This document shows, piece after piece, positions 1 to 6,922 of a stretch of 7,206 bases of DNA; within the stretch, counting starts at the first letter, position 1, and every line of letters starts with the position of its first letter. The position numbers were made by a program, and so were the translations under genes. The notes beneath the pieces were generated by a model. The model did no database searches and was not told the origin of the DNA. It saw only the letters and a list, made by a program, of their open reading frames with translations. Source of the DNA: Actinomycetes bacterium. Its GTDB lineage: Bacteria; Actinomycetota; Thermoleophilia; RBG-16-64-13. The stretch spans positions 1 to 7,206 of the forward strand of contig JAKAHF010000100.1 in assembly GCA_021815245.1 (NCBI GenBank), in the 5' to 3' direction.

Positions 1-3000
1 CCGCCGCGCAGATCGCCAGCACTTCGTCGAACTCTTCGCTGTAGAAGTATCCGTCGAGCGTCCAAGCCTTCGCCCCGTCGGTGGCCAGCCCGATCTCTGC
101 GGGCGCACCCGGTTCGTCATACTCGAGAACTCCGTCGAAGCCGTTGAAGACGTCGACCGGATCGAGCGGAAGCGGGTACCTCGGCCAGGTATAGGTGTAT
201 CCAACTTGATCGATGCCGTCGAGGTAGTCGAGGAAGCCCAACCCGGATACTCGGGTGAACCAGCTCTCGATACCTGCGTAGCCGGTGTCGACTCCCTTCT
301 CACTGCCGAGCCACTGGTTGAAGAAGAACGCCGGCGTGCCGCCGGGGCCCACGATGTAAGCATACGGGTCGGACCCGAGCGTAGGCTCGTCGGAGTCGGG
401 CCTGTCGCCGTTCATGTCGTAGAACATGTCGGTGAGCAGGTCGTAGTCGTCGACGTCGAGATCGGCCAGGTACGCGAACGGGATGTACGTGTTGTACGCG
501 AGTTGCGTCCCGCCAAGCCATCCGTTGATGTCTTCGAGCAGGTAGACGATCTCGTAGTCGGGTAGGTCGTTGCCGTAGGCGTCATACACGTGCACTTCGA
601 CATGAGCCGAATTGAGCATACGATCGCCGCCGACGTCGGTTTCCCATGCCGCCGACTTGCCTTCGGCAATCTCACCCTTGAGGTTGTTCGCTACGAGAAC
701 ACCGTCGATGTAGACCTCGATCGTCACGTCCGTAGCGGACGCGGTGGTGCCGGCGACCCACAGCTTCTTCGCGTAGGCCGTCTGCAGTTCGGGACCATCG
801 TGGGGATTGTTCGCCCAGTCGATCACGGCTTTCACAGTCTCAGGACCCTTCGCGGCCAGTCCGCCGCCGGTGGTGCCGTTGTTGACCGTGATAGAAGCGT
901 GACCGCTCGCGTCGGTGACCGCTATCACCGGAGTGTTCGGGGTAGCGCTGCCCACCGCCGGGACGTCACTGCCGTCGAAGTACACACCCAGGTTGGAGTA
1001 TGCGGGCAATTCCTCGTTGGCCTTTGTGAAGGTCACCGTCTTGCCGGCCAGCGGCATGTAGATGCCCGGAGTGCCGTCGAACAGCTCGAAGTAGCCGTCG
1101 TCATCGTAGTCGTACCGAGTGTACGCACCCTCGAACGAGAGCTTCAACCATTTGCCCGCGACCTTGATACGCATGGTGCCGCGCTCGTCGACGCCGCCTG
1201 CCGAGATACCGTTGTTATCGGCCTCGATGACACCGTCGCCGTCGGAATCGTACGGCAGCACACCCGCCTGAGTCTGATAGCTCTGCTTGATCTTGTCGTC
1301 GAGATACTGGAGCTTCTGCTCGTCGCTCGGCCACAGCATGATTCCGCCGAAGTACTCGGCATCACGTGAGTCGAGGACACCGTCGTACGAGGATCCCACG
1401 TAGTCGGAATCGATATACGGGGTCTGCGCGTCGGGCTCGTCGACGCTCGGATCGTACTCGAGCTTCAGACCGTAGACGCTCAGCGTGAAGGTGTGCGACG
1501 TGCCGAGAGCGTTGGTCGAAAGCGCCTCGTTCAGGTACACCCACTGACGGGTGTCGATATACGGCGTGCTCCAACCATACTGCGTGGTGATGTCGTCGAA
1601 CGTGGCCACGTCGACGTCGAACCACTGCACCTCGGCAGTGTAGGTGGTCCAGATGCCTTCAGACCCGCCGGTGCCCTTGTCGCGCACCTTGGCGTGGACT
1701 ATCTGCTCGCCCGAATCGTACGATTTCACAAAGACCTTGGCCTTACCGGCCGCGTCGGTGATGTCGTAGTCGAGATTGTTTGCAGCCACTTCAGGATCAG
1801 AGGTGTCACCCTGGTCATCAGTCTGGAAGAATCCGACGCCCTGCATGTACCACTCGACGCCCTTGCCCACGATCGGGTTGCCGTATACATCGAGCAGGGT
1901 CAGAGTGAGGGTCTTCTCCTCGCCGACATTGGGAGCCTGATACGACGGGCTGATAGGCCCGGCGTCCTGGCCATCACTGAAGGTATGAGAGATCCACGTC
2001 TTGACCTGAGTGGCGTTGACGGTCGGCTGGTCGTCCCAATCGAAGTTGTGCCACCACGACTCCAGCTGGAAGGTCAGGTGATCGAACAGCTCCTCGGGGT
2101 ATGGATTGCCCGGGTAGTCGGCCACCGCTTCGGTCAGGGTCTTGCCGGTCGCCTCTGAGACAATGGTGATCGTGCTCAGACCGGTGGAATCAGTCTTGCC
2201 CACGGCCGCTTTGGCGGGGCTGATGGCACTGCCGTCGACCTTGATGATGTTACCGACCGAGGTCACGGCCTCATTGGTCAGTGTCGTCGTGGGATTGTCG
2301 ATCAGGTTGTAGATCGCCCATTCGACGTCGATACCCGCGAGCGCGCGAGGCTTGTAGCCTTCACTCGCCAGGTAGTCCTCGAAGGTCTTGTTCCAGTCTT
2401 CGATCGTCACATGTACGGTGTCGAAGTACCACTCGTTGGCGTCGATGCCGTCGGGCACGTTCACGTTGGTCGGATCGAACGTGGCGGTGCTGATCGCGTT
2501 GTACCAGTCACTGACGCTGGTCGAACGCGGACCGGGACCGAACACCACGACACGCACAGCCCACTGATGCTCGACGCCCGCGTTGTTCTGAGCGGTGCCG
2601 CCCTTGAGGTTGTACACCTCGTCGAGAGCCAACCAGTAGCGAGTCGTGTAGATGATGGGAAGTCCGGCGACCTTCGCGCTCACCCGTTGGACACCCGGTT
2701 CCACCGAGAGCAACGTGACGGTGACCTCACCCTTGTTGTCGGTGACCTTGGCCTCAGGATCGACGTTGCCGACATAGAACTCCGCTATCTGCGAGTCGAA
2801 ATCGACGAGGACGCCGGCGGCCGGATGACCATCACCGGTGGTGACTTTGAACGTCGCGTTGAACGCCTGACCGATGAGTCCTTCGGTCTTATCGGTACTG
2901 ACAAGCTCGATCTTGGCCGGCACCCAAAGGTTCGGCGGAGCGATGGCTTGTGCTCTGATCAACAATGCGGCACCCTGGATACGCGTCAGATTGCTCAGCG

Positions 3001-3595
3001 GATTGAGGTTGCCGTAGTCGTCGCCTTGGGTAAGGCCCATATCGTACGCAAAAGCCATTTCATCGCGTAGGTCAGCCGAAATGCTCGCAGCATCTCCGAA
3101 ATGCGCGAGCAACTTGCTGATCTCATCCGCGGTGTACATGGTGGCCAGGTCGAACCCCTGAGCCTTTGCGATATGGCGGGCAACAATGGCAATAGCCTGC
3201 TGGCGCGTGATCTTGACGCTGGGGCTGAAGGTCGTCGCCGTCGTGCCCGACACGACTCCGGCGGCCTTCGCCCCTTCGATGTATTTGAAGTAGAAATTGC
3301 TCTTGGGAACGTCCTTATAGGACGCGATCGGCGGGCTCGCCAGCGGGATGTTGAAGGCAGAGACAGCCATCTTGGTGAACTGCGCCCTGTTGACTGTCGA
3401 GAACGGTCTCCACAGACCGTTGCTGTAACCTTCAGAAATCGCCGCGATCTGGTTATCGGTGATGCCGTACTTGGCGCTCACCGTGTCGGGAAGGTCGCCC
3501 CAGGTCTGATCGGCCAGTGCGACCGTGCAGACCCCCAACACCAGGAGGATGGCGAGTACTGCCAGAAGCGCGACCTTGGTGGCGCGATTCTGCAT
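1..3595 (-). CDS. Large secreted SLH-domain surface (S-layer) protein, C-terminus beyond window
   Basis: The minus-strand frame is open from an ATG at 3595 to the window edge, giving 1198 residues with no stop. Residues 1-28 form a signal peptide: Arg4 and Lys7, a long Leu/Ala/Val core, and cleavage after Ala-Leu-Ala28. Three SLH repeats follow at about 31-80, 93-142 and 165-215, with TRAE-like motifs NRAQ, TRQQ and TRIQ. In known families SLH repeats bind secondary cell-wall polymers, so this end should anchor the protein non-covalently outside the cell. The rest is acidic and beta-rich, with Ig/invasin-like segments near 226-320, 555-645, 845-915 and 990-1030, two of them carrying D-x-YGN turns. 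EF-hand-like loops lie at 783-794 (D783, D785, D787, G788) and 829-840 (D829, D831, D833, G834, D840), suggesting calcium-stabilised folding. The mature part has no cysteine until residue 1196 and no CxxCH motif. The start is supported by a Shine-Dalgarno site. SLH assignment is firm; the exact role (lattice subunit or accessory surface protein) is inferred. Confidence 0.93.
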   Translation of the reverse strand, partial: MQNRATKVALLAVLAILLVLGVCTVALADQTWGDLPDTVSAKYGITDNQIAAISEGYSNGLWRPFSTVNRAQFTKMAVSAFNIPLASPPIASYKDVPKSNFYFKYIEGAKAAGVVSGTTATTFSPSVKITRQQAIAIVARHIAKAQGFDLATMYTADEISKLLAHFGDAASISADLRDEMAFAYDMGLTQGDDYGNLNPLSNLTRIQGAALLIRAQAIAPPNLWVPAKIELVSTDKTEGLIGQAFNATFKVTTGDGHPAAGVLVDFDSQIAEFYVGNVDPEAKVTDNKGEVTVTLLSVEPGVQRVSAKVAGLPIIYTTRYWLALDEVYNLKGGTAQNNAGVEHQWAVRVVVFGPGPRSTSVSDWYNAISTATFDPTNVNVPDGIDANEWYFDTVHVTIEDWNKTFEDYLASEGYKPRALAGIDVEWAIYNLIDNPTTTLTNEAVTSVGNIIKVDGSAISPAKAAVGKTDSTGLSTITIVSEATGKTLTEAVADYPGNPYPEELFDHLTFQLESWWHNFDWDDQPTVNATQVKTWISHTFSDGQDAGPISPSYQAPNVGEEKTLTLTLLDVYGNPIVGKGVEWYMQGVGFFQTDDQGDTSDPEVAANNLDYDITDAAGKAKVFVKSYDSGEQIVHAKVRDKGTGGSEGIWTTYTAEVQWFDVDVATFDDITTQYGWSTPYIDTRQWVYLNEALSTNALGTSHTFTLSVYGLKLEYDPSVDEPDAQTPYIDSDYVGSSYDGVLDSRDAEYFGGIMLWPSDEQKLQYLDDKIKQSYQTQAGVLPYDSDGDGVIEADNNGISAGGVDERGTMRIKVAGKWLKLSFEGAYTRYDYDDDGYFELFDGTPGIYMPLAGKTVTFTKANEELPAYSNLGVYFDGSDVPAVGSATPNTPVIAVTDASGHASITVNNGTTGGGLAAKGPETVKAVIDWANNPHDGPELQTAYAKKLWVAGTTASATDVTIEVYIDGVLVANNLKGEIAEGKSAAWETDVGGDRMLNSAHVEVHVYDAYGNDLPDYEIVYLLEDINGWLGGTQLAYNTYIPFAYLADLDVDDYDLLTDMFYDMNGDRPDSDEPTLGSDPYAYIVGPGGTPAFFFNQWLGSEKGVDTGYAGIESWFTRVSGLGFLDYLDGIDQVGYTYTWPRYPLPLDPVDVFNGFDGVLEYDEPGAPAEIGLATDGAKAWTLDGYFYSEEFDEVLAICAA

Positions 3596-3602
3596 GTGAC
3601 CA

Positions 3603-3609
3603 CTCCTCT
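3603..3609 (-). promoter_or_regulatory. Ribosome binding site of the SLH protein gene
   Basis: On the minus strand AGAGGAG stands 7 bases before the ATG at 3595. The spacing is standard, and the next residues form a clean signal peptide, so this site fixes the start of the SLH gene. Confidence 0.75.
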
Positions 3610-3722
3610 TCATTCGATGCCTTACTCTTTCGTTTGTTTGTCTACGCATAGCAATTCGGTTCTTGCCGTTTCCTACGTGCCTGCCATTTCATGACTGCTG
3701 TCTAGGCAGCGGTAGTGAGTAG

Positions 3723-3825
3723 GAAGAAAGAACACTTCACCTCCTTTCTTCTTTGGGCTCACAGCCGCGCCTACCAGGGCGGAGTGGCAAACTCTGTTCG
3801 CCGGGGCGGCAAGAAGGTCCCCGGC
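3723..3825 (-). promoter_or_regulatory. Candidate structured 5' leader of the SLH gene with an embedded Shine-Dalgarno
   Basis: Read on the minus strand, this stretch forms a run of hairpins. In order: GCCGGGG/CCCCGGC (3825-3800, 12-base loop); GGCGAAC-AGA-GTTTGCC (3802-3786, one G-U pair), sharing three bases with the first so the two compete; an imperfect CCGC-CCT/AGG-GCGG hairpin (3782-3765); GGCT/AGCC (3766-3756), overlapping the previous one by two bases; and GAAGAAAG/CTTTCTTC (3751-3723). The last loop carries AAGGAGGTGA (3746-3737), an almost ideal Shine-Dalgarno lying about 140 bases before the SLH start. A GTG at 3735 follows it and opens a 20-codon frame ending at 3673. CTTCTT (3816-3811) can also pair with AAGAAG (3753-3748), closing the middle hairpins into one domain. 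Mutually exclusive stems plus a Shine-Dalgarno resemble a cis-regulatory leader. I could not match it to a known riboswitch class. Confidence 0.35.
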
Positions 3826-3849
3826 CGGTCTCAGACATGGAGAGATGGA

Positions 3850-3878
3850 CGGCTCGGCTGTGACAGCCGGTCGAGCCG
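3850..3878. repeat. Nested inverted repeat in the intergenic region
   Basis: A perfect 7-bp outer stem CGGCTCG/CGAGCCG (3850-3856 with 3872-3878) encloses an inner stem GCTG-TGA-CAGC (3857-3867) with a 4-base bulge. No T-tract follows on either strand, so a classical intrinsic terminator is unlikely. It may be a further hairpin of the SLH leader on the minus strand, or an operator-like site. Confidence 0.45.
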
Positions 3879-3926
3879 CATGGTGCAGCGCCGCAGCGAA
3901 CAGCGACATCACTGCAGGGAAAGTCG

Positions 3927-3956
3927 ATCCTACTGAGGTAGGTGCTGGAGATCCAA
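3927..3956 (-). promoter_or_regulatory. Possible promoter of the SLH gene
   Basis: On the minus strand TTGGAT (3956-3951) and TAGGAT (3932-3927) are separated by 18 bases, each matching four of six positions of the sigma-70-type consensus. An inverted repeat CCTAC-TGAG-GTAGG (3929-3942) overlaps the putative -10 box. If correct, the transcript would carry a leader of over 300 bases including the hairpin cluster. The match is weak and could be chance. Confidence 0.2.
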
Positions 3957-4102
3957 GTCTCATGGCATGCACTGCCTCCGTTGTCATTCCGCGCCGAAGC
4001 ACGGCTGTCAGGTCCAGCGTTCGCTACTCCCGAGCGTTTGAAGAACCCTCCAACGGTTCGGTCTATTTCGCCGAGCCGAGCGCCAATCCTGTCGACGATT
4101 TC

Positions 4103-4108
4103 TATACT
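4103..4108 (+). promoter_or_regulatory. Possible -10 box for the DUF4145 operon
   Basis: TATACT matches five of six -10 consensus bases and lies about 150 bases before the first gene of the operon. No convincing -35 hexamer is present 16-18 bases upstream. The assignment rests on this box alone. Confidence 0.2.
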
Positions 4109-4170
4109 CGTACTACGAAGTGCTTTCCCGCCTCGAACTTTCGACCGAGAAGCACGACGCTGAGCATGAG

Positions 4171-4197
4171 GAGGTTGGCGACCGGAGAGGTTGGCGA
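4171..4197 (+). repeat. Direct repeat GAGGTTGGCGA, two copies 16 bases apart
   Basis: The identical 11-mer occurs at 4171-4181 and 4187-4197 with a 5-base spacer, about 65 bases before the DUF4145 start. A 16-base period does not place the copies on the same helix face. A tandem binding site for a regulator, or a simple local duplication, are both possible. Confidence 0.5.
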
Positions 4198-4243
4198 GTA
4201 TGCTCTCTCGAACTAAAGAGCCAAGGAGCCGGCCGCGCTGAAC

Positions 4244-4249
4244 AAGGAG
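4244..4249 (+). promoter_or_regulatory. Ribosome binding site of the DUF4145 gene
   Basis: AAGGAG lies 10 bases before the ATG at 4260. It supports this start, which places the first zinc-ribbon cysteines at residues 3 and 6. Confidence 0.7.
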
Positions 4250-4259
4250 TGAGAGCCAG

Positions 4260-5135
4260 ATGCAATGCCCTCATTGTCGACACGAGTTCGACACCAAACC
4301 CCATAGCTTCTCGCTCGGCATCGATCGAGACGGCACCTGGCAGGTGGCATCGACTCGTTGCCCGGGCTGTGACCGCCTTATCGTCAATCTCTGCACCGAT
4401 CAGGGCTGTACCTACCCGGCGTGGCCGGCCACGCTGTCGCGCCCTTGGCTGAGTGACGACGTGCCGCCTGAGTTGGCGGCCGAGTACCATGCCGCCGCCC
4501 AGATCCTTGCCTATAGCGCCGAAGCGTCAGCGGCCATGAGCCGGCGCCTGCTCCATGGCCTGCTTGCCCGGAACCTCGGCGCAGGCGAAGGCAGCCTCGC
4601 GGTTCAGATCGAGACGGCCCTCGAAGCCGCGTCGCTGCCCGCCTATCTCAAGGACGCGCTCGACACCCTGAGTCAGGTGGCCAAGCTCGACGTCTTCGAA
4701 ACGAAGAGCGCGGAGCCGGGCACCCTTGCCGGCGCCGAGCCCGGCGAGGCTGAGTGGTTGCTCGACGTTCTCGATTCTCTCTTCGACTTCTGCTTCATCC
4801 AGCCCGCCGGCATGCAGCGGAAGGTAGCGATGCTCGAGCAGCAGATCGGCCCCCTTCACCCCGCTGTCGACGACGTCCCTCTGGTGTCTGACGACGCCGC
4901 CTTGGCCGAAGACGGCGAGGATATCCCTAACGGCGATGCCCAGGCCGGCGAGCCGGCGCAAGAGGCAGCCGCGGAGACCGACGAGACCGGTGCGGGGACC
5001 GATGCGCCGCCGGCAGACACCGCAGCGACCGCTCCGGTTCCGCAGACCCAGCCGACAGAAGGCCCGCAGGCGCAATCCGGCGAATCGTCGGCACGCGACG
5101 ATCGGAGCGGATGGTTGCGTCGTAGCGGGCGATAG
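4260..5135 (+). CDS. Zinc-ribbon DUF4145-domain protein with acidic low-complexity tail
   Basis: The product has 291 residues, no signal peptide and no membrane segment, so it should be cytoplasmic. Cys3/Cys6 and Cys34/Cys37 form two CxxC knuckles of an N-terminal zinc ribbon. Residues about 68-197 match the DUF4145 pattern as I know it: a helix with YHAAAQILAYSAEASAAMSRR (76-96 region), the basic SRR at 94-96, and the block PGEAEWLLDVLDSLFDF (161-177). DUF4145 is found alone or fused to restriction enzymes, and I believe it is grouped with HEPN-like helical folds; its biochemical role is not established. The usual R-x-x-G-N-x-x-AH motif is absent, and LSQVAKLDVFE (137-147) stands in its place, so a nuclease activity relying on it is unlikely. 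Residues about 202-291 are a Glu/Asp/Ala/Pro/Gln-rich, probably disordered extension ending in a basic stretch; typical members stop near residue 200. The next gene starts 2 bases after the stop, indicating an operon. Family assignment is confident; function is unknown. Confidence 0.85.
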   Translation: MQCPHCRHEFDTKPHSFSLGIDRDGTWQVASTRCPGCDRLIVNLCTDQGCTYPAWPATLSRPWLSDDVPPELAAEYHAAAQILAYSAEASAAMSRRLLHGLLARNLGAGEGSLAVQIETALEAASLPAYLKDALDTLSQVAKLDVFETKSAEPGTLAGAEPGEAEWLLDVLDSLFDFCFIQPAGMQRKVAMLEQQIGPLHPAVDDVPLVSDDAALAEDGEDIPNGDAQAGEPAQEAAAETDETGAGTDAPPADTAATAPVPQTQPTEGPQAQSGESSARDDRSGWLRRSGR

Positions 5136-5137
5136 CC

Positions 5138-6922
5138 ATGGACCCTGTTGGGGCTGCGCGCCCGCTCACAGTGGACGACCCGGTCGTTGTGCGCAATCTC
5201 GAGCGCCGCTCGTCGGCGGTCACGCTGTCGGACATGGAAGTGTTCATCTTCCCGGAGCTCATGTACGCCCTCGTGCTCGCCAACATCATGTCGCCGCGCA
5301 TCTGGGCATGGCGCGCCGACCCGTGGTTCGAGGGTCTCGAGTCGATGACGCCCTACCGCCGCATCCAGCGGCTCAAGCAGTACATCATGGATCACTACGC
5401 CTTCAATCTCGATCTCGATACCTGGGGCCTCACTCACAAAGAACGGGAGACCGCCCGCTTTCGCGATTACGTCGACCCGTCGGCCCTCGCTCAGTCGAAT
5501 GCTCTTTTCGGCTACGAAGGCGACAAGTACTACTTCGACATCGACATCCGCACGCACTTCGGCCTCGACAAATACGAGGGCGACGTCATCCCCTACTGGA
5601 AGACTGAGACAGTCGAGGCGATGGACGCCTTCAGACACAAGCCCGACTACAATTTTGGCGCAGGGGAATGCGTTTCGCTCGCCGCTCTCTACGCGGCCGC
5701 TCTATTCGTCGTGGCCCACATCCCCCTGAGCGACATCTTCCTGATGGCTACGCCGCTCCACTCGCAGAACTTCGTCGACGCAGGACAGGGAGTGCTGACC
5801 AACAACCGCCGCCTCGTCACGAAGAACATGTGGTTCAACGGCAGCGCCCTTTCGGCCCAGGCCCGCCGCGCGCTCGAGAACGAGCGGGTGACCGTCGTGG
5901 CCCACGAGACCGGGTGGATCCACATCCTCTTCCCCGAAGCCACCATCTCGCCCGAAGCGTACACGGATTTCTCGAACAAGCTGCGCCGTTTTCTGCAAAC
6001 ACCGCTCACTCCCGAGATACTCGGCAATTTCGTACGGCACAGCAGCGATCTCCACACATGTTTCCAGGTGCGCTGGCGCAACTTCGGAGTCGACCGTTAC
6101 ATTGCCATGGAGAAGCTGCTCGCCTACGAGAACTCCTTCCCCTACCGATTCAACGACGACACCCGCGAGAAGCTCATGATGGAGGTCGCGGGTGAGGATT
6201 TCGAATCGCACCCCCTGCCCGACCGCATCGTTCTCGACGATGTGGAGCAACTCGTCAAAGAGCGTCACATAGACATACGCGCGGATGACGGCTTCGAGCT
6301 GTTGTCGGAGAAGGTCGGCTATTCGTCGTGCCCGATGGCCCAGAGCTTCGCGGAGCGCCTCCGGCGCTTCTGCTGGACCGATCCCCGGCTGCCCGAGCCG
6401 GCCTCCAAGACCTTCAGGCGCGAACAACCCCCTCTTGCACTCCATGTGGACATGGAGCGGACCGACGTCATCGCGCGCCTCGAGGGCCTGCGCGACACCA
6501 ACGAACTTGCGTACCTGGCTTTCTACGCCTACCGAGATCTCAACCGCACCGAGCCCGACCCCTTCCTGAAGGCGGCCTTGGAACGATGCCCCGTCTCACA
6601 GGCGGCAACGGCTGAGATGACCGACGCCGAGGTGGTGGCGGCCGTGCAGTCGCTGGCCGTTGAATCGATCTATGACGAAGACGGACGGCTGGCCCAGCCC
6701 GACGAGGTGTGGAACTACCGGCGTGGCGACGGCATCGAGAAGGCGCTGCTTGCCGCCAACATTCTCCGTGCGCGGCATCGGGGTGTACCTGTGACGATCG
6801 ACGTCGCGCCCGATGCGGCCACGCTGACAGTGGGCGCGCCCGCCGGTGATGGCCGACCCCTCGTCGTGCGCTTCGCGAGCTCGAAGAATCTGCGCGCTCA
6901 GACCTGGGACTGCACCGCGTGA
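5138..6922 (+). CDS. Uncharacterised protein with transglutaminase/papain-like Cys-His core
   Basis: This is a 594-residue soluble protein without signal peptide, which I cannot assign to a named family. Residues 174-214 resemble a transglutaminase-like core: GAGECVSLAALYAAALF puts Cys178 at the start of a hydrophobic helix, followed by a strand and ATPLHSQNFVD with His208 and Asp214 as possible catalytic partners. After it come TNNRRLVTKNMWFNG (221-235) and a mixed strand region to about 270. A helical segment spans about 438-512. The end, QPDEVWNYRRGDGIEKALLA (520-539), again resembles a transglutaminase helix start but with Gly532 where Cys would sit, suggesting a degenerate second core. 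The ATG lies 2 bases after the upstream stop with no good Shine-Dalgarno, so translation is probably coupled to the DUF4145 gene; later in-frame starts (GTG at 5171, ATG at 5234) cannot be excluded. The reading frame is certain; a cysteine peptidase or amidase-like activity is inference from motif spacing. Confidence 0.85.
   Translation: MDPVGAARPLTVDDPVVVRNLERRSSAVTLSDMEVFIFPELMYALVLANIMSPRIWAWRADPWFEGLESMTPYRRIQRLKQYIMDHYAFNLDLDTWGLTHKERETARFRDYVDPSALAQSNALFGYEGDKYYFDIDIRTHFGLDKYEGDVIPYWKTETVEAMDAFRHKPDYNFGAGECVSLAALYAAALFVVAHIPLSDIFLMATPLHSQNFVDAGQGVLTNNRRLVTKNMWFNGSALSAQARRALENERVTVVAHETGWIHILFPEATISPEAYTDFSNKLRRFLQTPLTPEILGNFVRHSSDLHTCFQVRWRNFGVDRYIAMEKLLAYENSFPYRFNDDTREKLMMEVAGEDFESHPLPDRIVLDDVEQLVKERHIDIRADDGFELLSEKVGYSSCPMAQSFAERLRRFCWTDPRLPEPASKTFRREQPPLALHVDMERTDVIARLEGLRDTNELAYLAFYAYRDLNRTEPDPFLKAALERCPVSQAATAEMTDAEVVAAVQSLAVESIYDEDGRLAQPDEVWNYRRGDGIEKALLAANILRARHRGVPVTIDVAPDAATLTVGAPAGDGRPLVVRFASSKNLRAQTWDCTA

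Larger units (their letters stand above)
3596..4259. other. Divergent intergenic region, 664 bases without a supported gene
   Basis: This gap separates the SLH gene (leftwards) from the DUF4145 operon (rightwards). Frames open on either strand give translations without recognisable domains, and those starting at good codons lack a suitably placed Shine-Dalgarno. The SLH-proximal half (about 3723-3878) is rich in hairpins. The operon-proximal half holds a possible -10 box (4103-4108), a dyad TCGAA-CT-TTCGA (4133-4144) and a direct repeat (4171-4197). One minus-strand stretch near 3990-4110 reads like protein (IEIVDRIGARLGEID) but has no start or Shine-Dalgarno. It could be chance or a decayed gene fragment. 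Confidence 0.6.

Noticed and set aside
206..3694. A series of long plus-strand open frames (starting at 206, 590, 1493, 2411 and 3101) opposite the SLH gene
   Set aside because: They all lie in the one frame whose codons are exactly complementary to those of the SLH gene. That frame stays open simply because the gene avoids TTA, CTA and TCA codons. Their translations have no recognisable domain.
3740..3830. c-di-AMP (ydaO/yuaA) riboswitch in the SLH leader
   Set aside because: The minus strand has superficially similar GGGGACCTTCTTGCC and GGTAGGCG strings, but the hallmark GGGGTGAATC and CCGTCAGCTAACC-type blocks are missing.
3756..3830. c-di-GMP-I (GEMM) riboswitch on the plus strand
   Set aside because: GGCAAAC is present, but the GACGCAAAGCC block and the GNRA-capped stem are absent, and the next plus-strand gene is over 400 bases away.
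3673..4002. Minus-strand 109-codon open frame in the divergent intergenic region
   Set aside because: No Shine-Dalgarno at its start and no recognisable domain. It covers the hairpin-rich leader, which explains the sequence better.
3845..4216. Plus-strand 123-codon open frame before the DUF4145 gene
   Set aside because: No Shine-Dalgarno, composition rich in Ser/Arg/Thr/Ala as expected of untranslated GC-rich DNA, and no motif.
4527..6445. Minus-strand open frames of 182-260 codons opposite the DUF4145 operon
   Set aside because: They are antisense shadows of the plus-strand genes, in register with their codons or crossing the junction between them. They lack ribosome binding sites and any domain.
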